Assembly (NCBI GenBank): GCA_024699325.1
Contig: JAILPS010000042.1
Span: forward strand, 19,261-83,260
Source of the DNA: Lachnospiraceae bacterium
GTDB taxonomy: Bacteria; Bacillota; Clostridia; Lachnospirales; Lachnospiraceae
Length of the DNA stretch: 64,000 bases
Direction: 5' to 3'
This document shows positions 45,081 to 53,656 of the stretch, in pieces. Each line of letters opens with the position of its first letter. The stretch's first letter is position 1. A program made the translations under genes and the position numbers. The notes below the pieces were generated by a model. It was not told the origin of the DNA. It searched no databases and saw only the letters and a list, made by a program, of their open reading frames with translations.

Positions 45081-46343
45081 ATGAAGTTTATTAAGACACC
45101 TGTTAAGGGAATGTGTGACATGCTTCCATCAGACATGAGGCTTAGAGAGCACATTCTTTCAATGATAAAGGAAACATACGCAACCTACGGTTTTATGCAG
45201 ATTGAGACTCCTGTTATGGAGCACATCGAGAACCTGACAAGCAAGCAGGGCGGCGACAACGAGAAGCTCATCTTCAAGGTTATGAAGAGGGGCGCAGAGC
45301 TTGCGCGCGCCATCGAGAAGGGGGAGGACTACGCAGACAATGGTCTCAGATACGACTTGACACTTCCGCTTGCGAGATACTATTCCAACAACAAGGAGAC
45401 TCTTCCAAGCCCGTTTAAGTCGCTGCAGATTGGCAATGTGTGGAGAGCTGACAACCCTCAGAAGGGCCGTTTCAGACAGTTCACACAGTGCGATATCGAC
45501 ATATTGGGAGACGAGACAAGCCTGGCAGAGATCGAGCTTATCACAGCTACGACCTCCATGCTCTCTAAGATATTTGCAGAGATCGACATTAAGGAGTTCA
45601 CAGTTCACGTTAACGACAGAAGAATCCTCGCTGCCACAGCTCTTGCGGCTGGTTTTACAGAGGAGCAGATCGGCTCAGTTTTAATAAGCCTTGATAAGTT
45701 TGACAAGATCGGTTTAGACGGCATCAGAGCAGAACTTATTGAAAACGGCTATGACAGCGCATGCGTTGACAAATATTTGGCGGTTTACGGCAAGCTTGAG
45801 GGCGGCATCACCCTTGAGAGCTTCTGTGAGGATATTCCTGAGGAGTTCTTAGCGGCAGAGGTTGTTGACAACATGAAGGAAATCCTAGGAGTTGTGACGC
45901 CAATGCTTGGCGAGGGCGTCAAGATCGTGTTTGACCCTACCCTTGTGCGCGGCATGGGCTACTACACAGGCCCGATTTTTGAGGTTACCATGGACGGCTA
46001 CAACTTCTCAATCGCAGGCGGCGGAAGATATGACAAGATGATTGGCAAATTCTGCGGCATGGATGTTCCCGCCAGCGGATTCTCCATCGGTTTTGAGAGA
46101 ATCGTGACCATTCTTAAGGATCACCTTAAGGAGGCATATAAGGCAGAGGGCGAGCACGTGGCATACCTTATCGACAAGAAGGTTAGTCTTGACAAGAAGC
46201 AGGAGATCTTCCTTAAGGCCAAGGAGGAGAGAGCGCAGGGCAAGACCGTCACCATGCAGCCTATGAAGAAGAATGTGAAGCGCCAGGTTGAACTTCTTGA
46301 GGCCGAGGGCTACACAAGATTTGAGAAGATCTACGCAGACTGA
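45081..46343 (+). CDS. hisS: Histidyl-tRNA synthetase
   Basis: A class II synthetase of 420 residues. Motif 1 lies around ETPVMEHIENL, motif 2 includes FRQFTQCDIDILG, and the histidine-binding motifs are RYDLTLPLARY, LVRGMGYYTGPIFEV and AGGGRYDKMIG. The C-terminal anticodon domain begins near residue 330. ATG 45081 has AAAGGAG at 45067; an in-frame GTG at 45063 overlaps that site and is rejected. The TrmH-type gene follows 12 bases later, so the two are probably cotranscribed. No T-box leader is seen. Confidence 0.95.
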   Translation: MKFIKTPVKGMCDMLPSDMRLREHILSMIKETYATYGFMQIETPVMEHIENLTSKQGGDNEKLIFKVMKRGAELARAIEKGEDYADNGLRYDLTLPLARYYSNNKETLPSPFKSLQIGNVWRADNPQKGRFRQFTQCDIDILGDETSLAEIELITATTSMLSKIFAEIDIKEFTVHVNDRRILAATALAAGFTEEQIGSVLISLDKFDKIGLDGIRAELIENGYDSACVDKYLAVYGKLEGGITLESFCEDIPEEFLAAEVVDNMKEILGVVTPMLGEGVKIVFDPTLVRGMGYYTGPIFEVTMDGYNFSIAGGGRYDKMIGKFCGMDVPASGFSIGFERIVTILKDHLKEAYKAEGEHVAYLIDKKVSLDKKQEIFLKAKEERAQGKTVTMQPMKKNVKRQVELLEAEGYTRFEKIYAD

Positions 46344-46355
46344 TGCGAGGCATAT

Positions 46356-47078
46356 ATGAGCAGTTTAGATATTAAGCCCTACAAGAAGGGCTGTGATTAT
46401 TCATATACCTTAGGAGCATTTCCAACTATTGAGCTTTTGAAGACCAAGCCGGAGATAGTTAGAAATGTTTATGTGCACTCCACATTTACAAACAGAGAGG
46501 TCATAGACGAGCTGTGCGGTGAGAATAACATCCGCGTGACTGTTGCAGACAAGCTTATATCCAAACTTAGCGATAAGGAGAATGTCTTCGTAATAGGCGT
46601 GTTTGACACCTACAGCGAGGAGTTAAATCCTGACAGCAGCCATGTGATGCTTGTCAATCCGTCCAACATGGGCAATGCGGGAACCATAATCAGGACCTGC
46701 ATAGCATTTGGAATTAAGGATCTGGCGATCATAAGCCCGGGCATAGATGTGTTCAACCCCAAGTGTGTGAGGGCATCCATGGGAGCGCTTTTCAGGATAA
46801 GGCATCACTACTATGCCTCCTTTGAGGAGTATGAGAGAAGTGTCACCAGGCGCGACTGCTTCTCCTTCATGCTGACGGGAAGAAAGCAGCAGACCGTGGA
46901 CGAATGTGAGAAGCCTGACGTGTTCACGCTGATATTTGGCAACGAGGCCACAGGACTTCCCCCACAGTACGAGGATTACTCAAAGAGCATTATCATACCA
47001 CAGTCCGAGGAGGTCGATTCGTTAAATTTGACTATAGCCGTTGGTGTTGGTGTGTACAATTTTGTACACAAATTATGA
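46356..47078 (+). CDS. TrmH/SpoU-family RNA 2'-O-methyltransferase
   Basis: A 240-residue SPOUT methyltransferase that uses SAM to methylate ribose in tRNA or rRNA. The three trefoil-knot motifs are NPSNMGNAGTIIRTC (motif 1, catalytic Arg), LIFGNEATGLPP (motif 2) and IPQSEEVDSLNLTIAVGV (motif 3). The N-terminal third is a divergent substrate-binding region. The target nucleotide cannot be read from sequence. It is unusual in its short N-terminus compared with RlmB. It is cotranscribed with hisS. A perfect 8-bp inverted repeat overlaps its last codons. Confidence 0.88.
   Translation: MSSLDIKPYKKGCDYSYTLGAFPTIELLKTKPEIVRNVYVHSTFTNREVIDELCGENNIRVTVADKLISKLSDKENVFVIGVFDTYSEELNPDSSHVMLVNPSNMGNAGTIIRTCIAFGIKDLAIISPGIDVFNPKCVRASMGALFRIRHHYYASFEEYERSVTRRDCFSFMLTGRKQQTVDECEKPDVFTLIFGNEATGLPPQYEDYSKSIIIPQSEEVDSLNLTIAVGVGVYNFVHKL
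47051..47070. repeat. Inverted repeat at the end of the TrmH-type gene
   Basis: TGTGTACA (47051-47058), loop AATT, TGTACACA (47063-47070), inside the last codons and AT-rich downstream. It could be a weak terminator or an operator near the next promoter. Confidence 0.4.
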
Positions 47079-47084
47079 TTTTGC

Positions 47085-47114
47085 TTGACGATTGAGGGTT
47101 TATGGAATTATAAT
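47085..47114 (+). promoter_or_regulatory. Sigma-A promoter for the MGS-fold gene
   Basis: TTGACG (47085-47090), 18-bp spacer, TATAAT (47109-47114). Confidence 0.75.
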
Positions 47115-47155
47115 ATATGCCTAATGTACTATGAATTTAACCTTGGAGGTTTAGC

Positions 47156-47557
47156 ATGCGTATCGGGTTTGTGACCGAGCAGTCCAAGAGAGAGATGCTG
47201 ATGAACTTCGTCATCGCATACAAGCTGCTCTTAGAGAAACATGAATTATTTGCGCCGGAGGCAACTGCGAGAACTATCAAACAGGCGGCAGGGCTTAAGG
47301 TTACATCATATCTGCCCGGAGACATGGGAGGTGTCAGTCAGCTGATGACACAGATAGAGAGGGACGAGCTTGACGCTCTGATCTACTTCTATTCCCCTGG
47401 AACCAACATGCAGTTTGATATTATCGCCCACACTGAGCAGTTCTCAGAGCTTATCAGGAAGTGCGACGAATACTGCATACCGTGTGCGACCAACCTCGGA
47501 AGCGCAGAGGTTTTAATACTTGGCATCGCCAACGGCGACCTTGACTGGAGATTATAA
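47156..47557 (+). CDS. Methylglyoxal-synthase-fold protein lacking catalytic residues
   Basis: A 133-residue protein that aligns along its length with MgsA (MLMNFVIAY, LLLEKHELFA, GGV.Q, LIYF, ATN), the enzyme that turns dihydroxyacetone phosphate into methylglyoxal. Residues known to matter in E. coli MgsA are replaced: His19 by Glu8, Asp20 by Gln9, the catalytic Asp71 (GGDQQ) by Val60 (GGVSQ) and Asp91 (WDPL) by Ser80 (YSPG). The ATGTTG phosphate loop is APEATA. It is therefore unlikely to be a methylglyoxal synthase and may bind a small ligand or regulate. GGAGG precedes the ATG. It is a monocistronic unit with its own promoter and terminator. Confidence 0.8.
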   Translation: MRIGFVTEQSKREMLMNFVIAYKLLLEKHELFAPEATARTIKQAAGLKVTSYLPGDMGGVSQLMTQIERDELDALIYFYSPGTNMQFDIIAHTEQFSELIRKCDEYCIPCATNLGSAEVLILGIANGDLDWRL

Positions 47558-47562
47558 TAATT

Positions 47563-47595
47563 AATCCCGCGTTCATTGAACGCGGGATTTTGTTT
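47563..47595. terminator. Terminator between the MGS-fold gene and convergent metH
   Basis: AATCCCGCGTTC (47563-47574), loop ATT, GAACGCGGGATT (47578-47589), TTTTG-type tract after it on the plus strand. The minus strand has an AT-rich tail, so it may serve both genes. Confidence 0.88.
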
Positions 47596-47597
47596 TG

Positions 47598-50114
47598 TCA
47601 GCCCAGGATTTCCTTGGCATATTCAACTGTGTTCATGGCGTCCTTGCTGTAGCGGTCGGCGCCAATCATGTCGGCGTATTCCTGTGTGAGGACCGCGCCT
47701 CCGACACATACCTTGGCCCACGGAGCCTGCTCTCTAAGGAGCTTGATGGTCTCCTCCATGGCTGGAACCGTGGTGGTCATAAGTGCGCTCAGGCCTACCA
47801 ACATGATGTGATCCTTAATCACGGTGTCGACAATCAGCTGCGGCTCCACATCCTTGCCCAGGTCGATTACGTCGTAGCTGTAGTTTTCGAGCAGAACCTT
47901 CACAATGTTTTTGCCGATGTCGTGTATGTCGCCCTTGACTGTGGCTAAAACAATCTTGCCCTTCTTAGCGCCTGCAGCTCCGGACTTCTCTAGGTGGTCC
48001 TTGATAACTGCAAATGCCGCCTTGGCAGCGTCAGCGCTCATGAGAAGCTGTGGAAGATACACGGTTTTGGCCTCAAAACCCTTGCCCACGATGTCAAGAC
48101 CCTTGATCAGATAGTCATTGATGATGAGCATCGGATCCTCGCCGGCGTTAAGCTTGGCGCGTATCGCCTCCTCTGACTGTGTCTTAAGTCCCTTCCTGAC
48201 AGCGTGGATTAGCGGATCCTCGTCAGCGGGGGAGGAGCTTTGTGGCGCCGAAGCGGCAGCAACCGCCGGTGCACTCCCAGGAGCAGAGGCGACCATGGTC
48301 GGGAGATTGGAAGCGTATTCAATATATCCCAGACACTGTGGGTCGTAGCCGCTTAATGTGCAGAAGCAGGTGTAGGCCTTCCTCATCTCGACAGCCGAAG
48401 GATTCATGATGGCTGCGCTTAAGCCTGCCTGCATGGCCATGGTGAAGAAAACACCGTTAACTATATCTCTAGACGGAAGACCGAAGGAAATGTTTGACAC
48501 TCCGAGGATGGTGTTGCCGCCGAGCACGTCGTGGACGTATTTAAGAGCCTTAAGTGTGGCGACAGCAGCCTGATCGTCAGAGCTTACCGTCATACACAGC
48601 GGGTCGATGATTATATCCTTCTTCCTGATGCCGTATTTTGCGGCATTTTCATATATTTTCTCAACAATCTTAATTCTTCCCTCAGCGGTTGTGGGGATGC
48701 CGTCCTCGTCGATGGTGAGGGCTACGCACACGCCGCCATACTTCCTGACAAGCGGGAATACCTCTGCCATAACCTCGGCCTTGCCGTTTACGGAGTTTAT
48801 GAGGGCCTTGCCGTTGTAGATGCGAAGCGCCTTCTCCATGGCCACGGCGTTGGTGGTGTCAATCTGAAGTGGAAGGTCCAAAACCGCCTGAAGCTCCCTT
48901 ACAACCTCGTCCATCATGGCCGGCTCATCTATCTCCGGAAGACCGACGTTTACGTCGAGAGCGTCGACGCCCGCAGCCTCCTGCTTAAGCCCCTCGTTGA
49001 TAATGTAATCTATATCGTGGTTTCTAAGCGCCTCCTTAAACTTCTTCTTGCCCGTGGGGTTGATGCGCTCGCCTATGAGAATGGGCTTCCTGCCAAACTT
49101 CACCGCGTGGGTGTAGGAGGAGATCATGGAAATGTTTTTCTCCTCTGGGAGGTGCTGTGCCATATCCTGGGTGGCATTTACAAGGGCTCTTATGTGAGCC
49201 GGCGTGGTGCCGCAGCATCCGCCGACAATATTTGCGCCGTATTCCACAATCTGTCTCATGAGAGAGGCGAATTCGTCAGGACCGACATCGTAGACGGTTT
49301 TGCCGTTCTCGCTTCTTGGAAGGCCCGCATTTGGCTTGACAATCACGGGGGTGGAGGAGTTCTCGGCAAGTCTTGGAACTATGCCCATCATCTGGGCAGG
49401 TCCAAGGGAACAGTTCATTCCCAGAGCGTCCACGCGAAGTCCCTCGAGGATTGCAACCATGGTCTCAGGGTTTGCGCCAGTGAGAAGCTTGCCGCCACCG
49501 TCGTAAACCGTGGTTATAAACACGGGCAGGTCGCAGACCTCCTTCGCCGCCAGCACAGCGGCCTTCGCCTCGTGGCTGTCGTTCATGGTCTCGATGTAGA
49601 TTAAATCCACGCCGGCCTTAACGCCGATCTCGATGGTCTTCTTAAAAACATTTACCGCGTCCTCAAACGCCAGGTCGCCCAGAGGCTTTAAAAGCTTACC
49701 TGTGGGACCGATGTCCAGTGCCACGAAGTGAGCTCTGTCGCAGGCGGGCGTGCCCCTAAGAGGCTCGCTGTCCTTAAGAAATGCCGCCAGGCGCTCGTCG
49801 AGAGGAGAGTTTTCCTCGCATCTCTTAACCGCCTCCTTGGCAATCGAAACTGCGGCATTTACCACAGCCTCCAGGGAATATGTGCCCTCATCGCCGTATT
49901 TCAGGCAGTTTGCGCCAAATGTGTTCGTGAGAATTATGTTGGAGCCGGCGGTAAGATAGCCCTGGTTTAGAGCCACGACCGCATCGCGGTTATCTATGTT
50001 CCAGGTCTCGGGGAGAACTCCCGCGGGAAGCCCCAGTTCCTGAAGAATGGAGCCCGCGCCGCCGTCCAAAAACATAATCTGAGATTGCAGTGTTTTAAAT
50101 AAATCAGCCTTCAT
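47598..50114 (-). CDS. metH: Cobalamin-dependent methionine synthase, without reactivation domain
   Basis: An 838-residue enzyme that transfers a methyl group from 5-methyl-THF through cobalamin to homocysteine. Residues about 1-310 are the homocysteine (Zn) domain with GGCCGTTP holding two Zn cysteines. Residues about 325-600 are the pterin-binding domain (GERINPTGKKKF, DVNVGLPEIDE). An Ala/Pro/Ser linker (about 610-640) leads to the cap and B12 domains with GDIHDIGKNIV (axial His). The C-terminal SAM-dependent reactivation domain of E. coli MetH is absent and is encoded by the next gene upstream. The gene is last in a metF, activation protein, metH operon. Confidence 0.95.
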   Translation of the reverse strand: MKADLFKTLQSQIMFLDGGAGSILQELGLPAGVLPETWNIDNRDAVVALNQGYLTAGSNIILTNTFGANCLKYGDEGTYSLEAVVNAAVSIAKEAVKRCEENSPLDERLAAFLKDSEPLRGTPACDRAHFVALDIGPTGKLLKPLGDLAFEDAVNVFKKTIEIGVKAGVDLIYIETMNDSHEAKAAVLAAKEVCDLPVFITTVYDGGGKLLTGANPETMVAILEGLRVDALGMNCSLGPAQMMGIVPRLAENSSTPVIVKPNAGLPRSENGKTVYDVGPDEFASLMRQIVEYGANIVGGCCGTTPAHIRALVNATQDMAQHLPEEKNISMISSYTHAVKFGRKPILIGERINPTGKKKFKEALRNHDIDYIINEGLKQEAAGVDALDVNVGLPEIDEPAMMDEVVRELQAVLDLPLQIDTTNAVAMEKALRIYNGKALINSVNGKAEVMAEVFPLVRKYGGVCVALTIDEDGIPTTAEGRIKIVEKIYENAAKYGIRKKDIIIDPLCMTVSSDDQAAVATLKALKYVHDVLGGNTILGVSNISFGLPSRDIVNGVFFTMAMQAGLSAAIMNPSAVEMRKAYTCFCTLSGYDPQCLGYIEYASNLPTMVASAPGSAPAVAAASAPQSSSPADEDPLIHAVRKGLKTQSEEAIRAKLNAGEDPMLIINDYLIKGLDIVGKGFEAKTVYLPQLLMSADAAKAAFAVIKDHLEKSGAAGAKKGKIVLATVKGDIHDIGKNIVKVLLENYSYDVIDLGKDVEPQLIVDTVIKDHIMLVGLSALMTTTVPAMEETIKLLREQAPWAKVCVGGAVLTQEYADMIGADRYSKDAMNTVEYAKEILG

Positions 50115-50132
50115 ACCAAATCCTATACCTGG

Positions 50133-50828
50133 TTATTCCTTTCTGGCGCAGACATCGCAGATGTTGCAGTCCGGGAGATAGTTGCAATCAGGGGCATCGC
50201 CTGGCGCTATGCCTATGATTGCGGTCACCGACTTGGACGGTGCCATTATACAAGTGTCCATAAGCGTGAGACCGATGGTTTTGTCGGCCCTGATGCTCTT
50301 AAAAATATCCTTCTGAAGGAGGATGCTAAGATCCCCGTAGCCCGGGCTGTATCTGGGGCGAAGCTTGTAGCCGCCCTCGCCAAACTCCCGCCTGAGGTAA
50401 TCATTTAGATAATCGCAGTAGCTCTCGATAAGCGTAGCGCCCACGGACTGATAGATTACCGCCTTCGTCTGGTCAACCCTGGAGGTTCTCTGAATAAGTA
50501 CGTCAACCCTCGGACCAATCGTCGCCGCAAACAGCGCGATGTGGGAGCAGCCGCTCAGGTTTTTGCATAGATGCCTGCTTGTGGTTTTAGCAAAGCCCAA
50601 ATCAAGCTCGCAGCTCTTCTCGTCGATTGATATCGGGAATATGGAATAAATGCCCTGAGGAATAGCGACATTTAATTCATCCTCAAGGCATTTGTCAATA
50701 AGGGACGAGATCGTCTCGTCCGGCTTCACCCTGTAGTAGCCAAGGTAGCGGTAGATTTCGCTCTTGTCCACCTTGAGCTCATAGGGGTCAGCTATATGGT
50801 GCATATTCTGTGCGTTAAAAGCAATCAT
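50133..50828 (-). CDS. Stand-alone MetH reactivation-domain protein
   Basis: A 231-residue protein matching the vitamin B12-dependent methionine synthase activation domain, which binds SAM and re-methylates inactive cob(II)alamin on MetH. RPRYSPGYGDLSI is the SAM-binding signature and MAPSKSVTAIIG the second conserved patch. The C-terminal CNYLPDCNICDVC adds four cysteines that full-length MetH lacks and may bind a metal or Fe-S cluster. Its start codon overlaps the metF stop (TAATG) and it ends 18 bases before metH, so the three form one unit. Confidence 0.9.
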   Translation of the reverse strand: MIAFNAQNMHHIADPYELKVDKSEIYRYLGYYRVKPDETISSLIDKCLEDELNVAIPQGIYSIFPISIDEKSCELDLGFAKTTSRHLCKNLSGCSHIALFAATIGPRVDVLIQRTSRVDQTKAVIYQSVGATLIESYCDYLNDYLRREFGEGGYKLRPRYSPGYGDLSILLQKDIFKSIRADKTIGLTLMDTCIMAPSKSVTAIIGIAPGDAPDCNYLPDCNICDVCARKE

Positions 50829-51685
50829 TACATTAACTCCGATAGATTTTTCATGATGGCCTCGGCAACGTCGGGCTTGTTCATGGTGTAAATGTGGATG
50901 TTGTTAATGCCGTTGGCCAGAAGATCTATGATCTGGTCCGTGGCATAGATTATGCCTGCCTGCTTCATTGCGGCAGGGTTTGAGCCGAAGTGGTCTACGA
51001 GGCTTCTGAACTTCGGAGGCATGTATGCCTGGGAGAGCTGAAGCGCTCTGGCAACCTGTACCTGGTTGGTTATCGGCATGATACCTGCGACTATCGGAAC
51101 CTGAATTCCGGCCTCACGGCATCTGTATCTGAAGCTGTAAAACATTCCGTTGTCAAAAAACATCTGGGTGGTCAAAAAGTCACAGCCCGCGTCAACCTTC
51201 TTTTTAAGGTTGATGATATCGTTGGACCAGCAGCCCGCCTCGGGATGTCCCTCGGGGTAGCAAGCCGCACCTATGCAGAAGTCGCCGAAGGCTTTGATCT
51301 CCTCGATGAGGTCGCTTGCGTAGTGATACTGGAGATTGCTCTCGTCAAAATCAGCCGGCTTGTCGCCTCGAAGCGCGAGAATATTCTCTATTCCGAGCTC
51401 CTTAAGCTGTGTGAGCTGGCTTCTAACTCTCTCCTTGGTGGATGAGATGCAGGATAAGTGGGCGAGAGCGGCAACACCGCTGTCCTTGATGCCCTGTGCA
51501 ATCTTAACTGTGTAGTCGCTTGTCCCGCCACCGGCGCCGTAGGTCACGCTCATCCAGGCCGGCTTAAGAGCGGACATGGTCTTAACCGAGCTCTGCACGG
51601 TCTCAAACTTGTCTGAAGTCTTGGGAGGGAACACCTCGAATGATAAAGTTGGTCTGTTTGTGGACAGGATTTCACATATTTTCAT
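50828..51685 (-). CDS. metF: Methylenetetrahydrofolate reductase
   Basis: A 285-residue FAD-dependent TIM-barrel enzyme that makes 5-methyl-THF for the neighbouring methionine synthase. FEVFPPK near the N-terminus, VTYGAGGG, LALRGDKP and FLTTQMFFDN are family signatures, including the catalytic Glu of the first. The length is typical of bacterial MetF. TAGGGG precedes the ATG. It is the first gene of a three-gene minus-strand operon with a short leader. I see no SAM or B12 riboswitch in that leader. Confidence 0.95.
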   Translation of the reverse strand: MKICEILSTNRPTLSFEVFPPKTSDKFETVQSSVKTMSALKPAWMSVTYGAGGGTSDYTVKIAQGIKDSGVAALAHLSCISSTKERVRSQLTQLKELGIENILALRGDKPADFDESNLQYHYASDLIEEIKAFGDFCIGAACYPEGHPEAGCWSNDIINLKKKVDAGCDFLTTQMFFDNGMFYSFRYRCREAGIQVPIVAGIMPITNQVQVARALQLSQAYMPPKFRSLVDHFGSNPAAMKQAGIIYATDQIIDLLANGINNIHIYTMNKPDVAEAIMKNLSELM

Positions 51686-51723
51686 ATATATACCCCTACA
51701 TATTTACTGTCATATTTTTGGCT

Positions 51724-51752
51724 AGTATACAACCTAAATCTTAAAAATACAA
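51724..51752 (-). promoter_or_regulatory. Sigma-A promoter for the metF operon
   Basis: On the minus strand TTGTAT (51752 to 51747), 17-bp spacer, TATACT (51729 to 51724). The leader is only about 35 bases. Confidence 0.7.
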
Positions 51753-51829
51753 GGTTTTAAAGGTTTCTCTTTTATTTTTATAAATGTTTTGCTATAATCA
51801 TTAGCTGTAGTAATACGAGGGGGAATCAT

Positions 51830-52705
51830 ATGTCGACTTATGTTATAAGCGATATCCATGGCAATCTCAGGGCTTTGCAGGCTCTGTTGGTGGAAATTGA
51901 TTTTAAATACGACGGAAGAGATAAGCTGTATTTGCTGGGAGATTACGTGGATTGGGGGCCTGATTCAATTGCAACGCTGGAGTATGTCATTAATCTGGAC
52001 ACACTTCCGTTTGTCAAATGCATCATAGGCAATCACGATCTCATGTTTCTGGAGGAGATCGTCAAAAACAGAACACACAGCAAGGTGAGGGATAACAACT
52101 GGCTGTTTAACAACAGGGGCCTGGACACCTGGGCGCAGTATGTCGCTTTGCCGGAGGAGTCACAGGATTTAATCTATGAGTGGCTTAGGAAGCTTCCCTA
52201 TGCCCAGGAGACGTATGTGAAGAGGCACTGGTATCTTCTGTGCCATGCCGGCGCATACCTGCCACAGAAGAAGAGATATGTCAATTCTGAGGAACTGGAG
52301 GGAGATAAGCTCTATGCCGTATGGCACAGAATAGAATCCGGCGACGAGGATCCGCTTACGAATCTCTATGAGAGATATCCGCACCACACCTGGAAGAAGA
52401 GAAGATATGAGCGCTTGATCTGCGGCCATACGGTTAGTGTGCGCTATACGAAGCTGGCGCCCGGAGAGCCATACAGAATCTACAAGGGCGACAAGTTCAT
52501 AAACATTGACTGCGGAGCCAAATGCATGGGCCTCATACCAAACAGAGAGTATGTCCCTGCGTCCACTATCCTGTCAGGAAGACTGGCAGCGCTCAGGCTT
52601 GACGACATGGCAGAGTTTTATGTGGACAGAGACCAGGCAGGCTACACAGAGATATATAAGGATATGGAAGATACGGAGCTAAACCATGATTACATCGACG
52701 ACTAA
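51830..52705 (+). CDS. PPP-type metallophosphoesterase (serine/threonine phosphatase-like)
   Basis: A 291-residue calcineurin-like phosphoesterase. The metal-binding blocks are ISDIHGN (residues 7-13), LLGDYVDWGPDS (about 37-48) and IGNHDLM (about 70-76), with further His residues in LLCHAGAY and ICGHTV. This order matches bacterial PPP phosphatases such as PrpA/PrpE. The substrate could be a phosphoprotein or a nucleotide such as Ap4A. A TATAAT (about 51793-51798) lies upstream but its -35 is poor. GAGGGGG precedes the ATG. The last 20 bases overlap the next methyltransferase gene. Confidence 0.88.
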   Translation: MSTYVISDIHGNLRALQALLVEIDFKYDGRDKLYLLGDYVDWGPDSIATLEYVINLDTLPFVKCIIGNHDLMFLEEIVKNRTHSKVRDNNWLFNNRGLDTWAQYVALPEESQDLIYEWLRKLPYAQETYVKRHWYLLCHAGAYLPQKKRYVNSEELEGDKLYAVWHRIESGDEDPLTNLYERYPHHTWKKRRYERLICGHTVSVRYTKLAPGEPYRIYKGDKFINIDCGAKCMGLIPNREYVPASTILSGRLAALRLDDMAEFYVDRDQAGYTEIYKDMEDTELNHDYIDD

Positions 52706-53453
52706 CGGGACAGTCAAGCACATATTGGCGCTTCAGAAGAAGCACTCTCTTAGAAGCGAGGAGGGAGTGTTTATCGTTGAGGGACTGAGAATGTTTCGCG
52801 AGATTCCTGCAGAGCGCATCGTGTGTGCATTTGTGACCGAGGAGGCCTATAAGACTCCCGAGGTTTATAACTGTCTTAAGGGCGTCAGGAGCGAGCTTGT
52901 GTCTGAGCAGGTCATGAAGGCCATGAGCGAGACGGTCACAAGCCAGGGCATGATGGCGGTTGTAAAACAGCTTGATTGCAGGATTGTGCCTAAGAAGGGC
53001 AGAACATATCTGTTACTTGACAGGCTCTCCGACCCCGGAAACTTAGGAACCATCATAAGGATGGCGGAGGCTTCTGACGTGGCGGGAGTGATCCTTAGCT
53101 CCGACTGCGTGGACATATATAACCCGAAGGTTGTCAGATCCACCATGGGGGCGATACTCAGGGTGCCGTTTGAATATGTCGAGAGTCTCACGGACTACAT
53201 AGAGAAGCTTAAGAGCGCGGGCATTAAGGTCTACGGGGCATCGCTTGAAAACAGCACAGACTACGCAAAGCTTGACTACACAGATGGCTGCGCCTTCGTG
53301 ATAGGTAACGAGGCGAACGGAATGAGCGGGGCTGTAAGCGCTGCGTGCTCAGAAAACATCCACATCCCCATGACGGGAAGTGTGGAGAGCCTTAACGCTT
53401 CCATAGCGGCGAGCGTCCTCGCATTCGAGGCATACAGGCAGAGACGCCTGTAA
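52686..53453 (+). CDS. TrmH/SpoU-family RNA 2'-O-methyltransferase (RlmB-like)
   Basis: A 255-residue SPOUT methyltransferase with a full N-terminal SpoU substrate-binding domain (residues 1-95: EEGVFIVEGLRMF) and a knot domain with DPGNLGTIIRMAEA (motif 1), FVIGNEANGMSG (motif 2) and IPMTGSVESLNASIAASV (motif 3). It should methylate a ribose in rRNA or tRNA. It starts within the phosphatase gene, overlapping 20 bases in another frame, so they are cotranscribed. A strong terminator follows. It is the second TrmH-type enzyme in the window; the two are not close copies. Confidence 0.92.
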   Translation: MITSTTNGTVKHILALQKKHSLRSEEGVFIVEGLRMFREIPAERIVCAFVTEEAYKTPEVYNCLKGVRSELVSEQVMKAMSETVTSQGMMAVVKQLDCRIVPKKGRTYLLLDRLSDPGNLGTIIRMAEASDVAGVILSSDCVDIYNPKVVRSTMGAILRVPFEYVESLTDYIEKLKSAGIKVYGASLENSTDYAKLDYTDGCAFVIGNEANGMSGAVSAACSENIHIPMTGSVESLNASIAASVLAFEAYRQRRL

Positions 53454-53482
53454 ATGTCATAAAAATCACATTATTTTTGGCT

Positions 53483-53509
53483 AAAATGGGGCTCAGGCCC
53501 CATTTTTTT
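53483..53509 (+). terminator. Rho-independent terminator after the second TrmH-type gene
   Basis: ATGGGGC (53486-53492), loop TCAG, GCCCCAT (53497-53503), extended by A/T pairs, then a T-tract. Confidence 0.93.
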
Positions 53510-53550
53510 ACGTTTTACCCCCCGAAAACCCCAGTGAAAGTGGGGAAAAC

Positions 53551-53579
53551 TTGACAAAAATTATCAAACGTGCTATATT
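53551..53579 (+). promoter_or_regulatory. Sigma-A promoter for the SH3/SleB hydrolase gene
   Basis: TTGACA (53551-53556), 17-bp spacer, TATATT (53574-53579). A CCCCA/TGGGG hairpin (about 53529-53545) lies just upstream. Confidence 0.85.
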
Positions 53580-53656
53580 AAGTGAACCTAATAAAGATGT
53601 AACATTTTTGTAATAATTTTCAATAAGTTTGAAATAATTAGCTTCAGGAGGGTATT

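Noticed and set aside
48531..49604. 357-residue open frame antisense to metH
   Set aside because: It lies wholly inside metH, has no ribosome site or recognisable motif, and its length follows from the codon bias of the opposite strand.
51686..51829. SAM or cobalamin riboswitch ahead of metF
   Set aside because: The leader after the promoter is only about 35 bases and shows no aptamer-like stems.
53510..53550. CCCCA/TGGGG hairpin as a terminator
   Set aside because: It has no T-tract and follows an already strong terminator; it lies just upstream of the next promoter.
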